A stretch of 64,000 bases of DNA. It comes from Symbiodinium natans (lineage: Eukaryota > Sar > Dinophyceae > Suessiales > Symbiodiniaceae). Shown piece by piece: positions 12,161 to 22,122 of this stretch. Made by a program: the position numbers and the translations under genes. The number at the start of each line of letters is the position of its first letter. Positions within the stretch are counted from its first letter, which is position 1. Under the pieces are notes generated by a model. It worked only from the letters and a program-made list of their open reading frames with translations. It made no database searches and had not been told where the DNA came from. The stretch covers positions 510,001 through 574,000 of the forward strand of contig CAJNDS010002082.1 of assembly GCA_905221605.1 (NCBI GenBank), read 5' to 3'.

Positions 12161-12199
12161 GCCATGCGGAAAGCATTTGTTGCAGTATTTTGCACACAT

Positions 12200-13790
12200 C
12201 AAATCGGGGCTGGAGCTCGAAAATCGGAGTAGCTTGGGCCCAGAATTTAGCAACTCGGAAGTGCAGCTTCTCGTCTTACACAGCTGCTGCTCCCACATTT
12301 TGCACATTCGGGGCACAGGCACGATATCTAGCGATTCAAGTCAATGCCAACGGCGAGAGGGGCAAGACCAGGAAGGCCGCATGGCAGCTTCACGCCTCGC
12401 CGACAAGCTCTTGAAAGCACATTCAACACGCTCGAGGCAAAGCCAAACAAGAAGCAAACTCAGTGCAGAGCGTACCTTAAACAAAGCAGCAACCATAGCC
12501 GGGGGAGCCTAGAGGGAACAAAGGGGGGAGGGGACCCCCCCCCTTAACTTACTGATTTTCATACCAGTTAAGGGTCGGGGTCGCTTGTTGACCCACCTGA
12601 ACACTAGAGAGAAAGGGTTGCAAACGACAACTCTCGCAAGCTCCAAGGAGCTACCAGTAGCTTTCGTGACATGGAGTGGAGCTCAAGCACCGCAAGACTT
12701 CGCCAGCTATAACAACGTCCACAACTGAGTTACTAGCCCAAGCTAGACCCGGGCGAGGAGAATAGCTGACGTAAAAATTGCAAACATGTCACAACCCCCA
12801 CACAACCCCCTCACCGGCCCACACCGGCCCACACCAGGCTGCTTGTGACCTGGCATCGTCCTCGCTATGATGCGCTAGGACCCGCAAGGATGGCTGCCAG
12901 AGAAGCCTATACATGCTTTCATCATTCATCTCCCCAGGTCACGGCCTCGGACTCCGCTTGGACACTGACGCCTTGCTGCCCTGGAGCTGGGCAGAATCTG
13001 GACGATTTCCAATCGCAACATCGGCTCGCTTGCCGAGATCCCCGCTTGGCCCGCAAAGTTCGCAGCAACCTCGAAAGCCCAGCACAGCCCGAAACGTTTC
13101 ATTCTGTCCCATGCCCCATCCACCCATGCCCCGATGTCCCTACGCATGCATGTTGGTTTATCAGGCTTTAAAGGAAGAAACAGAACGCTTGACAATGGTG
13201 CCACGCGGGCTGTTTACCTGTTGCCATACTCGCATCTTAAGTCTTACTGTAGACTTGGCTCACTCGGCGACCTGTGACCCCGTTATACCCCGTTCGTGCC
13301 TTCATCTTTCCTCTGCAATGAATCCGGTGCCCCATTCGAGGGTATCCGTTCAGAGATCCGTGCTTCTTAAACCCACGCGGCAGCAGTTTTCAGCTTGAAG
13401 TATTCGATATTCTGGTAGGCCCCAGGGCGCTGGCCATATGCTTCACCTACAGCAAAGCGCTGGAGTTTGTGCCAAGCCGATGGTTCTGTGCAAGGGTCTC
13501 AGCTGCATTTAGTTGAAAGTTTGAGATAGCTGGAGGCTTTGGGGCGCAGAGTAGACTTTCCGCAAGACCAGCCTGGAATCGAAAGCTCTAGCAGCCCGAG
13601 CGGACGAGTGTACCCGATGGAGCATGTACAGTCCGAGCTGGGGTAAAAGGCAACATGCAATCTACTTCTGAGGGCGGTTTTGCACGAGCGCCAAACTCCT
13701 GCTTCTGAGGGCGGCGCGAAGGACCAGCGCAAGACCAGCCGCACATCCCAGATCCGAATTCTAGCGCAAAATCTAGCAAATGCACATCCT
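12200..13790. other. intergenic or unassigned
   Basis: No protein family and no consistent series of exons is visible on either strand. Open frames of 60-160 codons are present but have mixed, unconvincing composition. A poly-C run lies at 12535-12545. Confidence 0.5.
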
Positions 13791-13798
13791 TGCACATC

Positions 13799-15199
13799 CT
13801 ACGGAAAAAAACTCCGCGAGTCTGATTTGCAAGCGTTGATCGGGCTGGGTGCAGCTCCCATGCATTTTCCCCCTTCGGGGGTGCCAGTGACGCATGTCCC
13901 GCCATTGGTCATGTCATACCACTCGTTGAATTGGCAAATGTATGGAGGACCCGTTGTGGTGGCTTGCTCACGCTCAACTGTTGCGCACTGATTGACGTTT
14001 TGAAAATTGTCCGTGTCGGCCTCCTTCTTGGGGCAAAACGTGATGACGATTTCCTTGCTGGCAAACTTTCCCGTCGCGGGGAAGAGCTTGTTCCCATATG
14101 AGCTGTCGCACAGCCAGTAGGCATCCTTGCAATTGACATCATTGCACACCACACTCCAGTCTCCGCCCTTGTCCTTCATCGACACACCGTAGTTGAAACC
14201 TTCCACGCGGCTGATGTCAATGTCCGCTGTTCCATCCGAGTGAGGAGTCACCTCGGCGATGGTGGCGGCGCCGTAATTGTTGTTCGTAAACTTGTTGAAA
14301 GGTTTGAAGCCGATCCAGAAGGCGTTGGATGTGTCGGCCTTAACAAGGGAGCCGCAATCGGAGGGATTGCAGCTAGCGGCTGGGCCTTGGTTAATACTGT
14401 AAACGACGTCTGTGTTCGGGCAGTTGTTGACCACAGTCACGACAGGCAGGCCACCGCCTGTGGCAAGCGGGACAGCGCCGAATTTGGGACCGGGAGCGCA
14501 CTTCTGTACCAAGCCGCTACGGATGGCCGCGACTTGTTTGAAATCCGTGATCGGTTGGCCCATGGCCGTGGTGTAGTCACTGGCCACCAACTTGCCGCAG
14601 CCGACCGTCTCGTCCAGTTGGGCGGCTGTGCAAGATTTAGCGTTGAAGTCGTTACAGGGGTAAACGCAGGCGTCTGCTGTCCCGAGTCCATCTGTGAGGC
14701 CGGCGACGTTCTTGACCGACAGCGTGCAGACGCCGTTCTTGATCCCTAGCTCGAAGTCCGCTGCGATGTAGCTGGGGAAGCCAACGCCGTAAACGGGGAG
14801 CTTGGCCTGCTGGAGCGTGCAGTCGCTGTTCACGAAAATTTCCGCCCCAGAGTTGTCGGGATTCTTGTTCGCATTTTGTGTATGCGGGGGGCAGACGCCC
14901 GCAAGCCGCGGAGCCAAGCCACCGTCGTAGGCCCAATACCAGCGGCCGAGCTGGACACCCAGTTGATCACCGGCAGTGTACGTCACAGCCAGGGGCTTGG
15001 TTTTGCTGGCAGTGTTGACACTACCTAGACCCGGGTAAAACACCCTGACAGGGTCATTGCCCCAATTGCTGTCCATGTCAGTCTCGATGTTGATCTGGAA
15101 GGTCTTGCGGCTGATGCCAGACTCGACCGACGTCGGCGAGCCCTTGGCCGCGAGCATGGTCACGAGGAGCACAAGCGATTGGAACGACATGGTCTTCAC
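13799..15199 (-). CDS. secreted thaumatin-like (osmotin-like) protein, single exon
   Basis: This is a 466-residue uninterrupted frame, the longest coding run in the window. It starts with a classical signal peptide (Met, Lys, then SLVLLVTMLAA, cleavage likely near residue 20), so the product should be exported or membrane-trafficked. The C-terminal half begins near residue 250 with VTVVNNCPNTDVVYS, like the first strand of thaumatin domains (V-N-C-P). It contains DISRVEGFNYGVSM, resembling the family's D-S-L-V-D-G-F-N-P-M signature, and ends near residue 390 with a Cys-rich region closing in EIVITFCP, as the family does. The N-terminal half (residues 30-240) is also Cys-rich, may be a diverged copy or another domain, and is not recognised. 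Thaumatin-like proteins are often glucan-binding or antifungal. Function here is inference. The lack of introns contrasts with every neighbour. Confidence 0.65.
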   Translation of the reverse strand: MKTMSFQSLVLLVTMLAAKGSPTSVESGISRKTFQINIETDMDSNWGNDPVRVFYPGLGSVNTASKTKPLAVTYTAGDQLGVQLGRWYWAYDGGLAPRLAGVCPPHTQNANKNPDNSGAEIFVNSDCTLQQAKLPVYGVGFPSYIAADFELGIKNGVCTLSVKNVAGLTDGLGTADACVYPCNDFNAKSCTAAQLDETVGCGKLVASDYTTAMGQPITDFKQVAAIRSGLVQKCAPGPKFGAVPLATGGGLPVVTVVNNCPNTDVVYSINQGPAASCNPSDCGSLVKADTSNAFWIGFKPFNKFTNNNYGAATIAEVTPHSDGTADIDISRVEGFNYGVSMKDKGGDWSVVCNDVNCKDAYWLCDSSYGNKLFPATGKFASKEIVITFCPKKEADTDNFQNVNQCATVEREQATTTGPPYICQFNEWYDMTNGGTCVTGTPEGGKCMGAAPSPINACKSDSRSFFP

Positions 15200-16430
15200 G
15201 GTGAGGGGCGGGCGAGAGGCTGGCAGTGGCTTGGCCGTAGCTTGGGGAAAAACCTGAAGTGCAACTGTACCAATGTATGGACCTTTTGCGAGCTGGCGTC
15301 ACTTCACCTGCCCACAAGTGTAGTCTCATAGCATACAAGGGAGCCGTGTGAGGTTGTGAGGTTGGTGCAGTACGCATGGTACCAATGAGGACAGCTCAAG
15401 CTTCAGAGCTCTCTTCGAGCCTCCTCCCCGAATACGCAGAGGCCTCAGGCCTCTAACCGGACCTTCTCTGGCCTACGACAGCCTTTTGCCATTATAAGTC
15501 GAGGATCATATTGAGGGATCCATTCAGCCACACCCCTCAGTGGTGGGGAAGCCAAAACACCCCCTACAACCAAGGATCAGGGACGGCCCCCACCCAAACT
15601 GTTCACCCCTACCATCCAACCCACGATCCCACGATCCACCACGGCCGGAGGCAGACGCCTGCTTTACACGCGGCCGAGCCCCCTGACAAACTCTCCCTTC
15701 GAGCTTTGGACCTCCCAGGCCCTGGCCCGTGCCACCAGCACCGTGGGCAGTGTGGAGCCCCTCTCGGAAGCAGCTGCTTCAAAGGGACCTAGTGGACCTA
15801 GTTGAGGGTGTCTTTAACGTGTTGCGGAAGGGATGTGCTTTGCACTTGTGTTTTTTCTACTACGCCGGAGGTTTGCATTGCGCATGAGACATGTCTCATG
15901 TTATGTTCAATCCGCCGCGCCAGGGACCCCTTGTGGGGGTGCTCCTGAATGAAAATGATGGGGTAAGGGTCAAAGTGTTTTTTTGCATTGCTGAGCTAAC
16001 AGAGTGGGACCTAGATACTTCAACGGCTACATTAAGGCCTCAGCTTTCTCGCCAGTTCATGATGCCGCGTCTTTGTTGCGACTTGGGCTCACGGGGGCTG
16101 TCCAAAAACACGGTCCCTATTTGGGTGCCCTAAACAGTATAGGCAGTATAGGTGACGCCTTTTTGTAAGGACCCAAAATAAGGGGCCCGCAATTACATCT
16201 AGTTAACCGTGCATTAAAGACCACACCGTATCAAATCCTCCTGTGTCACCTATTCGCAATGAGATGTTTTTGGAATTTTACACTTCTAAGGCCGCACCCT
16301 GAGAAATCCTCATCCGAGCTTCGTTTGTAACTCAACTTGATGGATTAGAGCTTTAGATTCAGAGGCCACACCTCGAAGACATTACGCTCACGCACTGCTC
16401 TCCTGCTGCCAGATGGGCCATAAAACCATG
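15200..16430. other. intergenic
   Basis: This stretch lies upstream of the thaumatin-like start codon. No supported gene or repeat is seen. The region near 15900-16300 is more AT-rich than its surroundings. I see no promoter motif I can defend. Confidence 0.5.
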
Positions 16431-16486
16431 GATCTTTGGGGGCGGGGTAGCATATATATATATATATATATCCTTCAGCAACCCAA

Positions 16487-16765
16487 ACCTGCTTTATTTA
16501 AAGTAGGTTTTGCTTAAAAACCCGACTTTCAAAGAGAAAACCTGGTTTCCAGAAGGCAAGGAGAAACCTGACTTTCCACCACGGGTGTTTACGGGTTTCG
16601 CACGGGTTTTTTCGGGTTTCACACTCGCGCTTTTTACGGGTGTGTGGGTGAGCTGCAAAATCAGAAACCTGGTTTTGTGGCCCAAAACCAGGTATTTAGC
16701 AAAAAACGACTAAAACCCCGGCTCTTGAATCTCTACCTGCTTTAAGGCTGGTTTTGGATTCCGTA
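16487..16765. mobile_element. candidate MITE-like element with imperfect inverted ends
   Basis: The left end carries AACCTGCTTTATTTAAAG and the right end ACCTGCTTTAAGGCTGGTTT. The left end is itself a near-palindrome (arms of 11 bases, one mismatch), and CAAAACCAGG near 16683 pairs with CCTGGTTT near 16540. TA-rich microsatellites (16450-16475 and 16768-16790) flank both sides, so a target-site duplication cannot be judged. No transposase is present. Confidence 0.4.
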
Positions 16766-16989
16766 GGTAGATATACATATATATATATTTGTTTATTTAT
16801 TTATCTTTTTTTGTTTTAAGGGTCTCCTCGTAGATACAAAGCTAATCTGCAAGCATCCTGTGCTTGGATGTGTGTTCTCCACGAGTCCTGCGTTGTTTTT
16901 TGGTTGCTGCATGTGGCTTTGCTGTCTGCTGACTGCGTCCGTGGTGTATGCTGACCGTGACCCTCCTGTTTGTCGACTTACTATGTGGC

Positions 16990-17075
16990 GCGGCTGTTTT
17001 CCGAATGTTTCCCTGGTGTTTTCCAGAATGTTGCCCTGGTGTTTTCCGAATGTTACACTGGTGTTTTCTGACCTT
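16990..17075. repeat. about 24-bp tandem repeat, three to four copies
   Basis: Units containing CCCTGGTGTTTTCCGAATGTT recur at about 17000, 17030 and 17055 with small changes. No gene is associated. Confidence 0.7.
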
Positions 17076-17143
17076 TGCTGGGTGAATGTACCCCCTGTTT
17101 TCTGAATGTTGCTACTCCCCAACACAGCAGCCTTCTACTGTAG

Positions 17144-17719
17144 TTACTTCCAGCAACCCAGAACGTGAATTGGCTGCCTCATCCGTTCTGGCCAACGCAT
17201 TGGGGAGTGCCAGTGCTTGAGTGCTTTGGGAGCCCTTTCAATTTCACAAGGTGCCTGAAGCTGGCGCGAGACCCCATGAAGGAAAGTCAAACACCCCAGA
17301 AAGCACCCGCAAAGACCTTCTCTTGACCCGCTGCCGGGCTGATGTTTGCAGGCAGCGCTGCCACGCTTCGTTTTTGGTTTCGGTACGTCTTGGCCAATTC
17401 GGCCGGAGAAAGTGAAGACATGAAGCCGCTGGCTAAACAATTCTGTGGGACATGCCGGCTCAAGCCCGCACTTCCCAAAGGTTGGCGGCTTCAGCGAAGA
17501 GCGATTCAAAGGGCGCGCTTGAAGTGCTTCAAGTGCTTCAATTGCTTCGCGAGGGCACTCCACGTGCCATGGCCGCACCGCAGCAGAGAGTCTCAGTTCA
17601 GGAAGGAAGGAGAGGAGCCTGACAGAAAGCAAAAAAAAAAAAACAACGCTGCTGCGCTCAAACGGCAACTGTCGCTGGGCACCAAATGGACTCTCTGACG
17701 CCTGCTTCTCCTCCTTCAC
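17144..17719 (-). CDS. weak candidate coding frame
   Basis: A 191-codon minus-strand frame has protein-like stretches such as REAIEALEALQARPL and KCGLEPACPTELF, but also a poly-Phe segment over a poly-A run. No family is recognised. It may hold one or two exons of an unknown gene. Confidence is low. Confidence 0.25.
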   Translation of the reverse strand: MKEEKQASESPFGAQRQLPFERSSVVFFFLLSVRLLSFLPELRLSAAVRPWHVECPREAIEALEALQARPLNRSSLKPPTFGKCGLEPACPTELFSQRLHVFTFSGRIGQDVPKPKTKRGSAACKHQPGSGSREGLCGCFLGCLTFLHGVSRQLQAPCEIERAPKALKHWHSPMRWPERMRQPIHVLGCWK

Positions 17720-19000
17720 CTCCCAGCCTCACAAGGCAGGTCTCTTTGCCGAGTTGAGGCGCCCAATCCAGCCCGGGCCCACGACGGACGGCAAGGATAG
17801 AGTCAATGATCAGCTGTGAGGCATGAGCCATGATGCAAGGAACGATCATCAGCCTGCGGCAGAAATGGGCAGAAGGTGCAGAAAGTGGAGAAGGCACAGA
17901 AACAGACACACACACACACACACACACAACAGAGCGAGAGAGAGAGAGCACATGAGAGCACATTGTGTACTATGTCAATCTCCCTGAAAAGTCGTGAGTC
18001 GTCCCATGTCTCGTGTCTCTGTGTCTTCCCCACCCGGAGTTGGCCCGGAGCTCTGCCGGCAGCGCGGACATCACGGAGACCTTTGCAGAGTCTGCAGAGT
18101 CCACCGCGACACCCCAGGACGGAGGCGATCTGTTAAGGAAAAGAGAGCGCAGGGGCGCAGGGGCGCAGGGGGAGCCCAAAGGGAGCGCACTTGTAAGGGC
18201 ACTTAAAGAGAAAGAGTGGAAGAAAAGGGGTCAAAGATCCAGCTGAGCCACGCAGACGGGCAGTGACTTCTGGCTGGACATGAGCACCACCGTCACCTGG
18301 GCACATCTTGCGGCCGCACACCCGGAAGCAGGGCCCCGTATTTCAGAAAGGTCCTAAGGTCACCTAAGGTCACCTAAGGTCCTGGGTGCCTGGGTGCCCC
18401 TGTGTCCCTGAGTGCCCCTGGCCCACTCGCGCGGCTCCAGCACCGCCGCGGTGGCTGAAAAGTATCCTGGCACAGCACTGGCGCCAATGACTGACTTACA
18501 CTGCGTTTTGCAAACTCAGGGGAGTCTCAGCAGCGTGCCCACAATTCGGTAGACCAGGTGGATGCCAGCAGCAATGCCCAGAGCGCAAGACAGGTCAAAG
18601 GACTCGGATCAGTGAGGCTCGGCTCAGTGAGGCTACAGCTCTGGGTTGCTTCCCCGTGGGCTCAGACTGGCTCAGGCCGCGGCATCCGTCGAGATGATTT
18701 TCGGCTGAGCACTTGACGTCATGAGCAAGACCACAAGCAGGATGCAACTGCACGCTGCAGCACACCACGAGAATTATCCAGAACTGAAACTTGCACCGAG
18801 CGAAACAATGCAGCAGTTAAAGGTCTGGGATGGGGCCACGCCTGTTTTGGCAAAGGCCAAGTACCTTCTTGTTTGTCTTCGCAAAAGATTTTGCTGCTGG
18901 CAAAACCTGCCAAGCTCTTTCAACGAACCAAGCTGCGGACGCATTAGTGTAAGCACAGGCTGGGACTTCTCTGAATTGGCCTCCCGAAGGCCCATGCCAA
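17720..19000. other. unassigned, with a CA microsatellite and short GGTCACCTAA repeats
   Basis: A (CA)n run lies at 17905-17930, and three AAGGTCACCT-like units lie at 18350-18382. Minus-strand frames near 18774-19083 are open but not convincing. Confidence 0.5.
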
Positions 19001-20537
19001 CGATCAAGGGCACCAAGGTCAACCTTCAATGCACAAAAATCTCCACAAAAAACTGTCCACACCACGCATCTGGCAACAGCCAAGGTACCAAATCAGCTCG
19101 AAGAGCATCTCTGACGGCTTGATCGGCACTTTCGCTGCGAAGATTTTCGACACCGACCACGGCATCGTGGCCACTCCTAGACCGCACCAGAACTAGTCGC
19201 GGCATGGAGAGAAACGGCTCACATGCCTAGGAGGTTGGTGATGGTCGTCAGCAGCACCGCCAGGGACACATTGCCCTGGCAGAACAGGCTCCGCGCGGAT
19301 CAATGATTCGTGTCGAGCGCATAATGAGCTACCCATAGCCACCCCACAAACTCTTGCAGCGACTTTGGCTTGCCAGGTTTGTCAGGGGTTTAATGCCTTC
19401 TTACCTGATATGCTTCCACTCTGTGCGCCTTGGCTTGCGTCACCATGGTCACCCCGGAGGATAACGTGGTGGGCACGACGCAGAACACCGCCAGGCCCTT
19501 GGAACGTTGTGAGGATTCCAAGCGCCCTCCACGTGATTCCTCATGAGATGCCATACAGTATGTTAGGGTGCCTCCAGCAAGGTCTCCTCAACATAGCCCT
19601 GCCTCAGAGATGCTGCTCTTTGTGACGGCCATTCTGTGCCTTTATCTCCCTTTCGTCAGCTTTACATTCCCTTTTCAGGCACTGGCCCAAAGTGCAGGAT
19701 TGGATACGCAAGGAGTGGGGTTACACCGAGGACAAGCACGATGGACAAGGCAAGCGCCTGACAGGCAAAAGCGGCGTCTCACACTGATTCACACGGATGC
19801 ACGGAAATCCGATTTCCTCGTCTCTCCGTTTTGCAATTGTGATGCACAGATAGCCCGAGAGCTGGCCTTGTACTGCAAGCACTCAGAGATGGAATCCAGG
19901 CACAAGCCCGAGACAATGAAAATGACGATCACGGCCACCTGCATCGCACAGGAGTGGTTTCTTCGAGCATGTTCCCTCGCCACGCGATCATGCGTGGCCT
20001 GTGGCAGACGGAACTTGCCGATCTGAATGCCATCTAGGGCTTCACCTCAGATGACAGCAATGGACATGTCCCCGCCTCCGCAAAAATATCCGCGAAAAAC
20101 ACAAAGCCCGCCATATGCAAAAAAAATCGACGGAAAAAAACCCAAGGCTTCAGCCTGGCGCTGGACAAACCAAGCCAAATGTGATGACCTGTGGACGATG
20201 GACTCAAAGAGACACAGTCAAATCACGAAGACTTCATCAACACGCAGTCTCCTGATCCCACTTAAGCTCTTCCGAGGCACAGCCAGAAGGCCAAGGATTA
20301 AGAAGTTCCTAGGTCAGGGCATGAGCTTATTGTAGCAAACACGGATGGATGTTTGTAAGAGCGTCGCTTGATGATCCAGTCCTTCGTAGTCATGGCTGGA
20401 AGCTTTGAGCCAAGCTGCGCCAGTTCTGCTGGTATCGGAAATTCGGTCAGTGGGCTGGGGCTCTCAAATGGGGTTGTGAGGTGCAGTCTGCGAACGCAAC
20501 ATGCAAGGCTCTATCACAAGGCCCTCCAAGACAACAA

Positions 20538-20539
20538 CC

Positions 20540-20576
<37 letters not shown>

Positions 20577-20656
20577 ACACACACAGAGACACGCACACAG
20601 ACAGACGGACGGACGGACGGACGCACAGACAGACAGAGAGACACACTCAACCACAC
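20538..20656. repeat. compound microsatellite (CA)n, (ACAG)n, (GACG)n
   Basis: Runs of CA pass into ACACAGAG and then five GACG/GACA units. All open frames over it are artefacts. Confidence 0.95.
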
Positions 20657-21149
20657 TCTCGCGCGGTGGCGAAGTCTTTTTCTTCCCTGGCTTCGGCCTA
20701 GACTTTGTAGGCTCGTCGTGGAAAACAGTCCGCTTTCCCGAGAAAGCAGGGGCGGATCCCAGTCCAGAAGCCTGCGGAAGGAACAGAGCGCCTTTTGGCA
20801 AGTGGCAAGGCTGGGACTGTCAGGTCTGAGAATCGTGCCGAGGAGAAGTGACGGAAGCGGTGCCGATGGAGGGTTCCTGTGCGGGTGTCTATGTGGTCTC
20901 CGCGCTGCAGTTTCACAGCTTCCCGAGCAGTCGTGCAGCCTGGAGGTGATGGGGTGCCCCCTTGGCTCAGGGGCAACACCTTAGGCAAACGCACGAAGTT
21001 TTCGCAAGCATTGAAATGTAAGGTCACTTGCAGCAGCAGTCCAAGCTCAGAAAGGGGTCTTATGCCTTACACAAGCATGGAAACCGTCAGCGGAATCGAG
21101 GCAGCCACCGTGCTCCACCGCCACCTGTACACGACTCCGCGCCTGGAAG

Positions 21150-21740
21150 AGTCAAATACCGGTCTTGGAGACTGTTGTTGAGTTTTGAGAAAATGAGAGC
21201 CAAGTTGCTTGGAGTCCTTCTTCTTCACCCAGCCGCCGCAGCTCTTCCCTTGACTTGACACATGCGAAGCGTGGGAAGAGGGGGCTCCGAGACAGCGCAC
21301 CCGCTTTGCAATCTGCAGCAAGGGCACCATAGCTGTACGGAGTGCCGTGCACGGCCGCAGAGCGCCACTGCATTTCCCACTTCCGGGCGAGCTGCTGTTG
21401 GGAAAGCTTCACTTCCTCGCATCTGCTGCGTTGAATCTCAGTTACTCCCCACGTGTGCATCCCACCGGCGCTGGCGGGAGTGGTTCAGCCGCAGAGCTGC
21501 CAACCCCTGCCGCGTCAACGTGCAGACGACGGTTCGGTGATGGTGCGGGACCGGCGGGACACGTACAGAGCTGTACGCCACCTGTCGCGCCTCCTTCCGC
21601 ATTCGGGGCTTTGGCAGCCTGGCGAGAGACCCACATTCTTCTGACATATCTGATCTCTGCCACCCTGGCCTCGCGGACATGCCGCGGCGGGCGGCTTCTT
21701 GTGCGGCCCATGAGTTCAAGTGCCGGGGGTGCGCTCGTCA
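21150..21740 (-). CDS. unidentified exons, helical
   Basis: Minus-strand frames read PKPRMRKEARQVAYSS (about 21640-21560) and then SRCEEVKLSQQQLARKWEMQ (about 21430-21360), and continue as PLFPRFACVKSREELRRLG to about 21240. The charged, helix-favouring composition is coding-like. The frame changes between the two parts, so an intron is likely. No family is recognised. Further exons may lie to the left, at 20700-21020. Confidence 0.45.
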
Positions 21741-22092
21741 CTCAAACGCAGACAACAACACGCAGACAAGTCTTCAAGACCCCTCCCCCCAACGAAAAAC
21801 CACACACTGACGATTTCACCACCCCCACCCCCCTCCCCATCTGAGCACTGAGCCGAAAAATCGTCGAATGTTCGGGGCTGCAAGTGCCTGCTTGGGGTGT
21901 GGCAAGGCGTGAGAGCTTCAGGACTCGTGTCTTGCAGTCTCAAATCCACTACGAATCCACTACACACTTGAGTTAACACAACAGCTCATGAAGTCGCATC
22001 ATTTCGCCGTCGCTGCAAGTGTCAATGCGACGTCACTGTCCTTGGCCTCATGCAACACACTATACAGGGAGTAAAACACGCAGATTTTCACA

Positions 22093-22118
22093 AGGGTTTA
22101 GGGTTTAGGGGTTAGGGC
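22093..22118 (+). repeat. interstitial TTTAGGG telomere-type tract
   Basis: GGTTTAGGGTTTAGGGGTTAGGG forms about three telomere-type units, the last altered. It sits just beyond the 3' end of the sulfotransferase gene. It is a second such tract in the window. Confidence 0.55.
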
Positions 22119-22122
22119 TTAT

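Noticed and set aside
14240-14749. 169-codon plus-strand open frame
   Set aside because: It is antisense to the thaumatin-like gene, whose minus-strand reading has a signal peptide and family signatures. The plus frame is open only because of GC-rich codons.
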